A stretch of 64,000 nucleotides of DNA from Extensimonas soli (lineage in GTDB: Bacteria; Pseudomonadota; Gammaproteobacteria; Burkholderiales; Burkholderiaceae_C). The stretch is taken from positions 48,860 through 112,859 of the forward strand of contig NZ_JARGEL010000031.1 in assembly GCF_029211265.1 (NCBI RefSeq), written 5' to 3'. A program made the position numbers and the translations under genes. Of this stretch, positions 16,534 to 24,910 are shown piece after piece. The notes beneath the pieces are model-generated. The model made no database searches and was not told the DNA's origin. It worked only from the letters and a program-made list of their open reading frames with translations. The first letter of the stretch is position 1, and every line of letters begins with the position of its first letter.

Positions 16534-16902
16534 ATGAACACCAACCAACAGATCCCCGCCACCCAGAACGAAGCCTGGGGCTTCTGGGGCACGATGAACG
16601 AACACGCCAGCACCGCGTGGCCCCTGGCGATGAGGGCCATCTCGGACGCCACCAGCCAGCCCCTCGAATCAGTCCAGGTCTTCCTCGACAGCCGCCACGG
16701 ACGCCACTTTGCGGACGATGTGCAAAACGGGCTGTACCAGGGCCAGACCCTAGCGGACGCGATCAACGCCGCCACCCAACAGTGGATGGGCTGGACGATT
16801 GGCCGCCAGACCAGCAAGCAGTACGGCATCCCGCGCGGCCTGCCTTACCTGACGGGCTTTGTGATTCACTGCGAGATCAACGAGGAGTCGCTCGCCGCCT
16901 GA
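16534..16902 (+). CDS. Hypothetical protein, accessory cassette
   Basis: 122 residues. It is acidic to neutral with a hydrophobic core pattern (WGFWGTMNEHASTAWPLAMRAISDAT, HFADDVQNGLYQGQTLADAIN, GLPYLTGFVIHCEI). RBS AAGGAG lies nine bases before the ATG. Similar proteins accompany DUF6900/DUF3489 genes on mobile elements in my recollection, with no known function. Its last 37 bases overlap the end of the convergent methyltransferase gene. Confidence 0.75.
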   Translation: MNTNQQIPATQNEAWGFWGTMNEHASTAWPLAMRAISDATSQPLESVQVFLDSRHGRHFADDVQNGLYQGQTLADAINAATQQWMGWTIGRQTSKQYGIPRGLPYLTGFVIHCEINEESLAA

Positions 16903-18137
16903 TCATCGAACAGCGCGCCATCCGACTCGCGGGTGGCTTGCTTGCCAGCCCATTCCTGCCAGCGCCGCACGATCACGTCCACGTACTTAGGGTCGAGTTC
17001 GATCAGCCGTGCCAGCCGCCCTGACTTTTCGGCGGCGATCAGCGTCGTGCCGGAGCCCCCGAACGGGTCGAGCACCACGTTGCCCGGTCGGCTCGAATTG
17101 CGTATCGCGCGCTCGACCAACTCCACCGGCTTCATCGTCGGATGCAGGTCGTTCTTCTGCGGCTTCTTGATGTTCCAGACGTCACCCTGGTCGCGGTCGC
17201 CGCACCAGTGACGCTGCGCGCCCTCGGGCCATCCGTACAAGATTGGCTCGTACTGGCGCTGGTAGTCGGCCCGGCCCAGCGTGAAGGTGTTCTTGGCCCA
17301 GATGATGAACGTCGACCACTTTCCACCGGCGGCACGGAACGCTGCCTGCAGCACATCCAGTTCGCTGGACGACATCGCCACGTAGATGCCGCCCCGGCAG
17401 TTCCCGATGGTCGGCGTCAACGCCGCCAGCAGGAAGTCGTAGAAGCCGTCGCCGAGGTTGTCGTTCAGGATCGCGCGATCCTTGCCGCGCATCTTGTCCT
17501 TGGCGCTGTTGGCGTAGTTCACGTTGTACGGCGGGTCGGTGAAGACCATATCCACCGGCTCGCCATCGAGAACCCGGTCGTAGCTCTCAGCCACAGTGGA
17601 GTCGCCACACAGCAGACGGTGGCCACCGAGCAGCCAGACATCGCCCGGGCGCGAGACGGGTGTCTCTGACACCTCGGGCACCGCATCGTCATCGGTTTCG
17701 CCTTCGCCATCCGGCTCGTCGCCCGCCATCAATTCCGCAAGTGCATCGGCATCGAAGCCGGTCAGCGACACGTCGAAGTCGTCATCCTGAAGGGACGCGA
17801 TCTCGATGCGCAGCATCGCGTCGTCCCAGCCCGCGTTCTCGGCGATGCGGTTGTCCGCGATCACCAGGGCCCGGCGCTGCGTCGCGCTCAGATGATCGAG
17901 CACCACCACCGGCACCACCGCCAGCCCGAGCTTCTGCGCAGCAGCAAGCCGTCCGTGCCCGGCCACGATGACACCATCGCTACCGGCGAGGATCGGATTG
18001 GTGAATCCGAACTCGGCAATCGAGGCAGCGATCTGCGCCACCTGATCGTCCGAGTGGGTGCGCGCATTGCGGGCGTAGGGCAGCAGTTTGGCGGTCGGCC
18101 ACTGCTCGATCTTGTCGGCAAACCACGAGGCGGTCAT
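16866..18137 (-). CDS. ParB-domain/DNA methyltransferase fusion, DPPY type
   Basis: 423 residues. Residues 10-110 form a ParB/sulfiredoxin-like domain (LLPYARNARTHSDDQVAQIAASI, VIVAGHGRLAAAQKLG). Residues ~160-405 form an amino-methyltransferase with motif IV FTDPPYN near residue 205 and the SAM site DPFGGSGTT near 365, an order fitting beta-class enzymes. The DPPY motif usually marks N6-adenine methylation. With no partner endonuclease, it is probably a phage orphan methylase protecting against host restriction. Start overlaps the stop of the paralogue upstream (ATGA). Confidence 0.9.
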   Translation of the reverse strand: MTASWFADKIEQWPTAKLLPYARNARTHSDDQVAQIAASIAEFGFTNPILAGSDGVIVAGHGRLAAAQKLGLAVVPVVVLDHLSATQRRALVIADNRIAENAGWDDAMLRIEIASLQDDDFDVSLTGFDADALAELMAGDEPDGEGETDDDAVPEVSETPVSRPGDVWLLGGHRLLCGDSTVAESYDRVLDGEPVDMVFTDPPYNVNYANSAKDKMRGKDRAILNDNLGDGFYDFLLAALTPTIGNCRGGIYVAMSSSELDVLQAAFRAAGGKWSTFIIWAKNTFTLGRADYQRQYEPILYGWPEGAQRHWCGDRDQGDVWNIKKPQKNDLHPTMKPVELVERAIRNSSRPGNVVLDPFGGSGTTLIAAEKSGRLARLIELDPKYVDVIVRRWQEWAGKQATRESDGALFDDQAASDSSLISQ

Positions 18138-19639
18138 TGCGCTACCTCCGTGGTGGCCAGACGTTCACTGGCGACGTCATCGAAGGATTGGCCGGTGGCC
18201 AGCAACGTGACGGGCACGCCGGAGTGGTTCTGCTGGAAGCGCTTGATGGCGACGTCCACGTACTCCGGCGCGATCTCAACGCTGCGACACACACGACCGG
18301 TGCGCTGCGCGGCCAGCATCGTCGTGCCGCTGCCGCCAAAAGGTTCGAACACGATGTCGCCTGCGTCCGTGTAGGCCTCGATCACGAACTCCGGCAACGC
18401 CACCGGGAACACAGCCGGGTGGTCGATGTCCTGACCGATCTTGCCCTTGTGACGCATCACGCGGATCACCGAGTCGGGAATCCGGGTGTCCTGCGTCGGC
18501 TGCCCCTTGTGCGTCCAGCCGCCGACCTCGCCGTCCTTGCCGCGCATCGCCGTGGACGAGCCATCGGCACGCAGGTGCGACTCCTGGCCCGCGTGCTTGC
18601 AGGGCACGATCTTGTTGGGCTTGCGGCTGGCGCGGTTGAAGTGAAATACGAACTCGAAACTCGGCGCAAAGCGACCAGCCCAGTCTCCGGGCATCCCCGG
18701 TCCTTGATCCCAGACGTACCACGCGAAGCGCCGCCAACCCTGCGTGCGCATCCAGCCAAGCCACGCATCCCAATACGGGATGACTTCGTTGTCGCGGTGG
18801 ATCAACCCGAGGTTGACCAGCACCTGGCCGTCGTCGGCCGTTGGCACGTTGGCAAACACGCCGCGCATCAGGCCATCCCAATCCTTGACACCGCCGCTGG
18901 TGTAGTCACGCTGGTTGCCGTAAGGCGGTGAGGTGAAGCACAGCCGGGCCGCATCGCCCTGCATCAGCGTGGCGACTGCTGTCGGGTCGGTGGCATCGCC
19001 ACAGATCAGACGGTGGGAGCCGATGGCCCAGACATCGCCGGTGCGGGACACCGGCACCACAGGGGCATCCGGCACATCATCAGCAGCGTCCGGTTCGTCG
19101 GCATCTGCCTCCTGGTCGGCGTCATCGGTTTCCACCTCGTCAGCGAGCAAGGCCTCGATCTCAGCATCCTCGAAACCGGTCAACGCAAGGTCGTACCCGG
19201 CCTCGGACAGCTCGGCCATCTCCAGCGCCAGCATCTCCTCGTTCCAACCGGCGTCGAGCGCCAGCCGGTTGTCAGAGATGACGTAGGCACGCTTCTGCGT
19301 GGGCGAGAGGTGCGCCAGTTCTATGACCGGCACCTGATCCAGCCCGAGCTTGCGCGCGGCGGCCAGACGACCGTGGCCCGCGATGATCCCGTTGTCGCCG
19401 TCCACCAGAACCGGATTCGTCCAGCCGTACTCGACGATGCTGGCGGCGATCTTGGCCACCTGCTCATCCGTGTGCGTGCGTGGATTACGGGCGTAGGGGA
19501 TCAGCGCCTCGACCTTGCGGTACTCGACGTTGAGCGTGTTCAGAATCGGTTCCTCAAAAGGAAAGCCCGCCGACGGAAAACCGTGGGCGGGCTCGTGATG
19601 GGTGCGGACTGGTGCGGGTGCAAACTGCAAACCCTGCAA
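18134..19639 (-). CDS. ParB-domain/DNA methyltransferase fusion, SPPY type
   Basis: Up to 501 residues; the same architecture as its neighbour. The ParB-like domain (ALIPYARNPRTHTDEQVAKIAASI, GIIAGHGRLAAARKLG) is followed by an acidic linker and a methyltransferase with FTSPPYGNQ and EPFGGSGTT. The SPPY signature suggests N4-cytosine (or N6-adenine) specificity different from the DPPY paralogue. The 5' end is uncertain. The frame is open to a TTG at 19639, but alignment with the paralogue suggests the protein starts near 19540, where no ATG is seen and a non-ATG codon after GAGG may serve. Confidence 0.85.
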   Translation of the reverse strand: MQGLQFAPAPVRTHHEPAHGFPSAGFPFEEPILNTLNVEYRKVEALIPYARNPRTHTDEQVAKIAASIVEYGWTNPVLVDGDNGIIAGHGRLAAARKLGLDQVPVIELAHLSPTQKRAYVISDNRLALDAGWNEEMLALEMAELSEAGYDLALTGFEDAEIEALLADEVETDDADQEADADEPDAADDVPDAPVVPVSRTGDVWAIGSHRLICGDATDPTAVATLMQGDAARLCFTSPPYGNQRDYTSGGVKDWDGLMRGVFANVPTADDGQVLVNLGLIHRDNEVIPYWDAWLGWMRTQGWRRFAWYVWDQGPGMPGDWAGRFAPSFEFVFHFNRASRKPNKIVPCKHAGQESHLRADGSSTAMRGKDGEVGGWTHKGQPTQDTRIPDSVIRVMRHKGKIGQDIDHPAVFPVALPEFVIEAYTDAGDIVFEPFGGSGTTMLAAQRTGRVCRSVEIAPEYVDVAIKRFQQNHSGVPVTLLATGQSFDDVASERLATTEVAQ

Positions 19640-19653
19640 ACCTTGGTTTGCAG
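19622..19653. promoter_or_regulatory. Clustered TGCAAAC repeats, possible operator
   Basis: Read rightward: three near-consecutive copies of (C)TGCAAAC(C), the last forming a perfect 9-bp inverted repeat CTGCAAACC-TT-GGTTTGCAG (19634-19653). It lies just before the probable start region of the SPPY methyltransferase, in a stretch (19640-19871) where I see no gene, and could bind a repressor. Function is inferred from structure only. Confidence 0.5.
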
Positions 19654-19871
19654 TCGGACGCTAGACGACTGCCGCGCTCGCGCCCCCCGCATTGGATTTT
19701 CGGAAGGAAGGACCCCTTTTGCCTCAGGCCACTCGCCGAACCGTCACCGCTGTCCAGAAGATAGCTGAAATACTACCCCTGATCGGCCTGCTTTGTTGCA
19801 GGGGCAAAAGCCGCAGTTGGTAGCTGATGGCAGCGCATGACAGCCTATCCGCGCTCATTCGCGTTCAAAGA

Positions 19872-20273
19872 CTATCTCGCGACGAGGCAGTCGTTGAGCT
19901 GGTCAGCCACCGTCTGCAATGCCTTCTGCCACCGCCGCCACGCCGTCGTCCGGTCGCAAGCAAAGCGAATCGTGACGTCTCGCCAGCCGTAGCGCTTGGC
20001 GCGCATCCACACAAGGTGGCGCTGTTCGACCTCCAGCCACTGCACCCACTGCATCGTCTCCAGCATCCGGTCGATGGCGTCCGGTGCGGGCGGGAATGGG
20101 CGGTAGACCTTCTCGTCGGCAGCGAACGTCTCCCACTCCCGGCGCACGATGGCGGGCCAGCAGTTGAAGTGGCCCTGCACCCGCACGGGTGGCAGGCGTC
20201 GGGAGGTAGCGGCGGCTTCCTCGAAGCGGGCGGCCACGTCCTCAATCGTCCAAGCCGTGTAACGGTCAGTCAT
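19872..20273 (-). CDS. DUF6362 family protein
   Basis: 133 residues from MTDRYTAWTIEDVAARFEEA. The order PPVRVQGHFNCWPAIV, APDAIDRMLETMQWVQWLE and WRDVTIRFACDRTTAWRRWQKAL matches DUF6362 phage proteins, with a C-terminal helix-turn-helix-like segment suggesting DNA binding. A longer frame upstream is rejected because it overlaps the preceding gene in another frame. The start at 20273 overlaps the upstream stop by eight bases. Function is unknown. Confidence 0.75.
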   Translation of the reverse strand: MTDRYTAWTIEDVAARFEEAAATSRRLPPVRVQGHFNCWPAIVRREWETFAADEKVYRPFPPAPDAIDRMLETMQWVQWLEVEQRHLVWMRAKRYGWRDVTIRFACDRTTAWRRWQKALQTVADQLNDCLVAR

Positions 20274-20475
20274 GGCGTCGTCCTCCCGCGCCGTAGAGGC
20301 GCTCGCCGATCTGGCGTACCAGTTCGCGCTCCATCCAGTCGAGCCGTTCATCGTCGGGTGAGACGACCAGAATGCGCTGGTCGCGCCAGCCACGTTGCTT
20401 GATGGCGTCCACGTCCTGGACGTCGGGCCGGAATCGCCCGAGCGGGCAGCGGTATTGGGGTGTCGGAATCTTCAT
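20266..20475 (-). CDS. Small hypothetical phage protein
   Basis: 69 residues from MKIPTPQYRCPLGRFRPD, with strong RBS GGGAGG upstream. The segment RGWRDQRILVVSPDDERLDWMERELVRQIGERLYG is strand-turn-helix and charged. Overlapping stop and start show coupling to the DUF6362 gene. No family is recognised. Confidence 0.65.
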   Translation of the reverse strand: MKIPTPQYRCPLGRFRPDVQDVDAIKQRGWRDQRILVVSPDDERLDWMERELVRQIGERLYGAGGRRHD

Positions 20476-20476
20476 C

Positions 20477-20953
20477 TCACACCTCCCGTTCCAGTGCGTG
20501 CTGTTCGATAGCCCAGTGCAGCAGTGCCAGAGCGTCGGCTTCGTTGTCATCGACCGGGGCATGACCGCGTGCCCGGATGGCGGCGATCACATCCTCCTTG
20601 CCCGCGTTGCCTTTGCCGGTGGCGTGCTTTTTGATCGTGCCGACCGGCACGCCCTGATACGGGATCTGGTGGTGCTCGCACCACGCGGTGAGCGTGGCGA
20701 GGAATCCGCCGTAGGCGTGCGCCGCGTCGGTCGAGACGTGGCGGCGGACTTCCTCGAAGTGCAGGCAGTCGATGCCGTCACAGGATTGCTTGATCTCGGT
20801 GAGCCAGCGCTTGAAGCGCAAGAAGCGCATTCCGCCGCCTTCGAAGCGCTGCGGACGAAAGCTCTCGGAACCGCTGGTGATGTGGCGGTCGCTGCCCCGC
20901 AGCGCCCAGCCGGTGGTCGTGCCCAGATCGAGGGCGAGGATGGTGGTAGTCAT
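20477..20953 (-). CDS. RuvC-like Holliday junction resolvase
   Basis: 158 residues from MTTTILALDLGTTTGWAL. LDLGTTTGWA gives the first catalytic Asp of the RNase H fold, LHFEEV the acidic residue of the second strand, and VDDNEADALALLHWA the C-terminal acidic pair typical of RuvC-like phage resolvases. The KKHATGKGNAGKEDVIAAI segment is characteristic. It probably debranches recombination or replication intermediates before packaging. The frame continues upstream, but those codons cover a palindromic region, so the ATG at 20953 is preferred. Confidence 0.88.
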   Translation of the reverse strand: MTTTILALDLGTTTGWALRGSDRHITSGSESFRPQRFEGGGMRFLRFKRWLTEIKQSCDGIDCLHFEEVRRHVSTDAAHAYGGFLATLTAWCEHHQIPYQGVPVGTIKKHATGKGNAGKEDVIAAIRARGHAPVDDNEADALALLHWAIEQHALEREV

Positions 20954-20977
20954 GGTGTCAGTCCTTGTCCGGTGCAG

Positions 20978-21074
20978 GTCTGACGCAGCTGACACGGAAT
21001 ACCGAAACTCTCCGTGAGGCGCACGCGCGCACGCGTATAGAGAGTTACGTGCAAATGCGTCAGCTGCGTCAGAC
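20978..21074. repeat. 97-bp nested interrupted palindrome, possible origin or regulatory site
   Basis: A perfect 16-bp inverted repeat GTCTGACGCAGCTGAC (20978-20993) and its complement (21059-21074) encloses a second inverted repeat AACTCTC (21006-21012)/GAGAGTT (21040-21046) around an alternating purine-pyrimidine core (GCACGCGCGCACGCG). It occupies the whole gap between the primase-helicase and the RuvC gene. Confidence 0.7.
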
Positions 21075-21093
21075 GACGTGGTTTTCATGGGAG

Positions 21094-23385
21094 TCAGTTG
21101 TCCGCGTAGGGGGTGTAGGCGGGCATCGGCGGGTGCTTGAGGCCAATGCCCTGGAACCCGCGCACGCCCATGCCGTTGCGCCACTTCTCGATCCCGCGCG
21201 TGATCAGCAGATCGGAGAAGCGTCGTTGCGCGCCGATGAACTCCCCGGCGGCCTCAGCCCACTGCTTCCAGTCGGTGAACAGTTCGGCGGTCAGCGATTT
21301 GGCGTTGGGCGCGCGCACGCAGCGTTCATCGAGCCAGCGGCCCAGCGCATCCTCGGACTCGAAATACTCCTCGGTCGCCGACACCACGCTGGCGGGCGGC
21401 TTCAAGCCTTCGCGCTGCCACGCAAGGCATCCGGCCACGGCCCACGCCAGAATCCCGTCGCGTTCGGCCAGCAGCTTCTCGGTCAGACGGCCATCGCGCC
21501 GCTCGGGCGGAATCGTCACCGTGAAGGGGATCATGTGCATCCGCCGCTTCATCGCTTCGTCGATGTTGCGGATAGCGGGCTTGTGGTTGCCGACGATGAC
21601 CGGCTTGAACTGCGGCGTGTACTCGAAGAAGTCCTGGCGCATGAAGCGCGCGGAGATCTTGTCGCCTCCGGTGATGGCCTTGACCTTGGACTCGTTCAGG
21701 CGCCGTCCTTGCTCGGTTTCGATGGCCGTCACGAAGCGCGCGCCACGCAGGCCCGCCAGATCGGTCGGATGGCGGTCGCCACGCGTCTCGACGAAGGTGT
21801 CCATCGACGCGGTGGCGGCGTAGTCACCGAGGATGGTGCTGATGACGTTGGCGAACACGCTCTTGCCGTTGGCACCCGTGCCGTACAGGAAGAACAGCGC
21901 GTGGGCGCTGGTCACGCCGGTGAGGCAATAGCCGACCATCCGCTGCAGGTAGGCCTGCAGGTCAACATCGCCGCCCGCGATGTCGGACAGGAATGCCATC
22001 CATTGCGGGCAGTCGCCACCCGGCGTGGCGGTAGTGATCTTGGTCATCCGATCGGCGCGGTCGTTCGCGCGCTTGCGACCGGTCTTGAGATCGACCACGC
22101 CACCGGGTGTGTTGAGCAGCCACGGATCGGCGTCCCACTCGTCGGTGGTGGCCGCGTGCCTGCGGTCTGCCCGCGCCAGCCGTTCCACACCCCCGACCGT
22201 GCTGGCGCTGGCGAGCTTCGCCGCGACCTTGGGGTTGTCGGCGCGCACGGCGGTCTGGCGGCAGACGCTGCGGATCAGGTCGGTCGCGGCCAGCGTGTCC
22301 TCGGTGCGCCAGCGTTGCCCATCCCACACCAGCCACCGACCCCAGGCCGCCACGTAGCGCCAGTCGCGGTGGTAGCGGCGGGTGAAAGACAGCGCCAGCG
22401 CGTCCTCGGTACCCCAGACGGATTCGTCGCTGCTGACCACCGGATCGACGTCATCGGCCACGTCGTGCATCTGCAGGCGCGGGCCGTGGGTAAGGAAGGT
22501 GGCGACGTCGAAGCCCTCGGCGATGGCGTCCGCCACGTCCCAGCCCTCGGCAGCCTCCTCAGGCGGATAGAGGATGTGGCAGGATTTCGCACCCGCCGAC
22601 AGGATGGCCTGTGCTGCCTGCGTCGCGTACTCCCAGCCCGGTTTGTCGCGGTCAGGCCAGATCAGCACGGCCTTGCCGGACAGCGGCGACCAGTCGGTCT
22701 TATCGACCGGAGCGTTGGCACCGTGCATCGCCGTGGTGGCCACGATGCCCGCGTCGATCAAGGCCTGCGCGCATTTTTCGCCCTCGACCAACACCACCTG
22801 CGCGGCGCTGGTCATCCCCGGCTGGTTGTAGAGCGGACGCGGGTCTGGCGGTGCCATCTTGCGCCGCTTCGCATCCCAGGGCCGGAACTGCTTTTTCTGC
22901 CCGGGCGGGTCGTAGCGGTAGACGACCGCGATCAGATGGCCAGCCGCATCGAGGTAGTCCCACTTGGCGGTGGCGGGACCGAGTTCGTCGACCGGCACGT
23001 CCTTCTTGCTGGCCTTGCGCGAAGGTAGAGAACGCGAGCGTCCGAGCAGATCGGCAGCGGCGTCGAGCACACGCGGAAAGTCGTTCAGCACGTCGATGCC
23101 GAGGTGCGCACCGATCAGCGCGTAGATGTCGCCGCCGTCACCGGTGGCACGATCCGTCCACAGTCCGGCCTTCTCGCCATCGAGCACCACTTCGAGGCTG
23201 TCGCCGGGACTGCCCAGCACGTCGCCGATCAGGAACTTGCCACGGCGCTTCTTGCCTGCCGGAAACAGCGTGGCCAGCACCGAGGAAAGACCCGCGATCA
23301 GTCCGGCACGCAGCTCCTCACGTTGGTGGTCGTCAAGGATGCGCTTGGGCTCGACGGGTTTTTGGGTGTCGTTGAAGTCAATCAT
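21094..23385 (-). CDS. Toprim primase-D5/SF3 helicase fusion
   Basis: 763 residues; phage DNA replication initiator. An N-terminal region of about 130 residues precedes a Toprim-like part with VVLVEGEKCAQAL (Glu of the first motif) and LIWPDRDKPGWEYA (Asp pair) around residues 190-260. The D5_N and SF3 helicase follow, with Walker A LYGTGANGKSVFAN near residue 515 and FKPVIVGNHKPAIRN sensor near 600. A winged-helix C-terminus ends the protein. ATG at 23385 is chosen because GGAGG lies eight bases before it. The start overlaps the sigma-like gene end. Confidence 0.92.
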   Translation of the reverse strand: MIDFNDTQKPVEPKRILDDHQREELRAGLIAGLSSVLATLFPAGKKRRGKFLIGDVLGSPGDSLEVVLDGEKAGLWTDRATGDGGDIYALIGAHLGIDVLNDFPRVLDAAADLLGRSRSLPSRKASKKDVPVDELGPATAKWDYLDAAGHLIAVVYRYDPPGQKKQFRPWDAKRRKMAPPDPRPLYNQPGMTSAAQVVLVEGEKCAQALIDAGIVATTAMHGANAPVDKTDWSPLSGKAVLIWPDRDKPGWEYATQAAQAILSAGAKSCHILYPPEEAAEGWDVADAIAEGFDVATFLTHGPRLQMHDVADDVDPVVSSDESVWGTEDALALSFTRRYHRDWRYVAAWGRWLVWDGQRWRTEDTLAATDLIRSVCRQTAVRADNPKVAAKLASASTVGGVERLARADRRHAATTDEWDADPWLLNTPGGVVDLKTGRKRANDRADRMTKITTATPGGDCPQWMAFLSDIAGGDVDLQAYLQRMVGYCLTGVTSAHALFFLYGTGANGKSVFANVISTILGDYAATASMDTFVETRGDRHPTDLAGLRGARFVTAIETEQGRRLNESKVKAITGGDKISARFMRQDFFEYTPQFKPVIVGNHKPAIRNIDEAMKRRMHMIPFTVTIPPERRDGRLTEKLLAERDGILAWAVAGCLAWQREGLKPPASVVSATEEYFESEDALGRWLDERCVRAPNAKSLTAELFTDWKQWAEAAGEFIGAQRRFSDLLITRGIEKWRNGMGVRGFQGIGLKHPPMPAYTPYADN

Positions 23386-23974
23386 CTGCGCCACCTCCGA
23401 TCACATCGGCGATACCGGCCAGCTCCTGCGGGATACGAGATTCGTGGCGCAACTTGCGCAGGGCCTTCCCCTCGATTTGGCGGACGCGCTCGCGCGTGAC
23501 CTCCATCTTCTCGGCGATCTCGTCGAGTGACGAGCCGACAAAGAAGCGCTCGCGGATCACGTCCGCCTCACGCGGCGTCAGCGAATCGAGCGCATCCTGG
23601 ATGATGCGGCCTGCCTGCGCGTGGCAGGCCAACCGCAGTGGGTCTGCAGACGCCGTTCTACAGGCTAGGGCTTGCACGCTGTCTGCATCCAGATCGATGC
23701 TGGAATGGTTCGTTTCCAGCGGCTGGAGCTGGGCATCCGACCACAGGTCTGAGGGTGATGCGTTCAGGAAGTCGCACAGGTTCCACGCGCATTCCCGCAG
23801 CAAACCATCCGGCGTCAGCGGCGACCGAGTGAGGTTGATGTAGGGTAACAGCGCCCCGTAGTAGCTGATGCCGGCGGCGGCAGCGAACGGTGCGCCCGGC
23901 CTGTGCCCCGCCCGCTCGATGGCACGCAGCAGCCGGGCATTGCGCACGGAAATACGAACACGGTAGTCACTCAT
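23378..23974 (-). CDS. Sigma-70 region-4-like regulator with XRE-like N-terminus
   Basis: 198 residues from MSDYRVRISVRNARLLRAI. Residues ~5-55 look like an XRE-type helix-turn-helix (RPGAPFAAAAGISYYGALLPYIN). Residues ~140-185 are a near-copy of sigma-70 region 4: LTPREADVIRERFF, SLDEIAEKMEVTRERVRQIE and GKALRKLRHESR. Regions 1-3 of sigma factors are absent, so it is unlikely to be a full sigma factor. It may act as an anti-sigma/co-activator type regulator that engages the -35 element or RNAP beta-flap. It is the second gene upstream in the replication operon. Confidence 0.82.
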   Translation of the reverse strand: MSDYRVRISVRNARLLRAIERAGHRPGAPFAAAAGISYYGALLPYINLTRSPLTPDGLLRECAWNLCDFLNASPSDLWSDAQLQPLETNHSSIDLDADSVQALACRTASADPLRLACHAQAGRIIQDALDSLTPREADVIRERFFVGSSLDEIAEKMEVTRERVRQIEGKALRKLRHESRIPQELAGIADVIGGGADD

Positions 23975-24179
23975 GTGTGCCTCCTTGCGTGACTGCCCAT
24001 GCCCTGAGCTCCGAGATCCGGAAGCGAACCATCTGGCCAACCCGGTAGTGCGGAATGCGCTTCGAGACGCGGCAACGAGGCTTGGTGAAGTAGTACGACG
24101 GAAGATTCAGCTGTTGGGCAGCGTGGCGTGCCCCCACCATCGGTTCCGCCGCTGGTGCTTGTGATTGGATATGGCTCAT
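23967..24179 (-). CDS. Small DNA-binding, excisionase-like protein
   Basis: 70 residues from MSHIQSQAPAAEPMVGARH. VGARHAAQQLNLPSYYFTKPRCRVSKRIPHYRVGQMVRFRISELRAW has the layout of a winged-helix excisionase/MerR-like domain (helix, turn, helix, wing ending in RFRISEL). GGAGG lies five bases before the ATG. Overlaps at both ends couple it to its neighbours. It could be a regulator or recombination directionality factor; the distance from the recombinase gene favours a regulator. Confidence 0.7.
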   Translation of the reverse strand: MSHIQSQAPAAEPMVGARHAAQQLNLPSYYFTKPRCRVSKRIPHYRVGQMVRFRISELRAWAVTQGGTHE

Positions 24180-24910
24180 TGCATCCTCCAGCAGCGGTCT
24201 TGCCATGCGCACATCCGGCATTCGAAATGGGTCGAGTCGTGGAAGGCGCGTGGCAGAAGCTCGCCAGCCTCGGTCGCCGTGATGACCTTCACCGCTCGAT
24301 CCGACATGCGCTGGGCAAGCGCCGCGTCAAATGGCACAAGCTCGGTGTAGATATCCATCGTGTCGGCGTTGAGCGCCGTGAAGATCGCCGGGTGCTCGTG
24401 CAGTTCGAGATAGGCTTGGTAAATCGCCACTTGCGCGGCGTAGATGGGCTTGGAGATGGCCAAGCCCTTTTTCTCCAGGTCGCTCCAGGACTTGTTGCCC
24501 AGGCACTTGCACTCCCAGAGCGCGGGATAGGCGAAACCCTCGGGGCCGCCGACGATGACGCCGTCGACGTGTCCCTGCAGGCGACCATCGGCCACCGAGA
24601 ATCCGAACTGCTCGCCATCGGCCTTTCGGGTGCGCAAGTCAAAGCCTGCGTCCCGCAGCCACGCGACCATGCAGTCCTCCATGACATGGCCACGCTCGAA
24701 GATGCGCAGCATCCGGCCCGGGGTGTCCCGCCCGTGGTCGATGGGAGCCTTTGCGTACTCGAACTGCAGCGCGCGCTCGCAGGCCACCCCGAGGCGCGAG
24801 GCCCCGAGGTACTGGCGCTCAGACTGGCGGGCGCGGGCCTGCTGCAACCCGGCGTCGACCAGGGCGGTGACCTGGCCCGCGATGCTCGATGAGGAATTGA
24901 AGTCCATCAT
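24176..24910 (-). CDS. PD-(D/E)XK nuclease with Cys cluster, Cas4/AddB-like
   Basis: 244 residues. The nuclease core shows GHVDGVIVG (metal-binding Asp) and ALWECKCL (E-x-K) near residues 125-155. Cys residues flank the core: one near residue 40 (GVACERALQFEY) and a C-terminal set (FECRMCAWQDRCW), the arrangement of Fe-S cluster nucleases such as Cas4 and AddB. It probably processes DNA ends for phage recombination together with the Sak4-like ATPase encoded upstream. Tandem ATGATG at 24910-24905 leaves the exact start ambiguous by one codon. Confidence 0.85.
   Translation of the reverse strand: MMDFNSSSSIAGQVTALVDAGLQQARARQSERQYLGASRLGVACERALQFEYAKAPIDHGRDTPGRMLRIFERGHVMEDCMVAWLRDAGFDLRTRKADGEQFGFSVADGRLQGHVDGVIVGGPEGFAYPALWECKCLGNKSWSDLEKKGLAISKPIYAAQVAIYQAYLELHEHPAIFTALNADTMDIYTELVPFDAALAQRMSDRAVKVITATEAGELLPRAFHDSTHFECRMCAWQDRCWRMQ

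Noticed and set aside
20965-23028. 687-codon rightward frame opposite the primase-helicase
   Set aside because: Antisense of a gene with intact Toprim and SF3 motifs; product is low-complexity Arg/Gly/Val typical of shadow frames.
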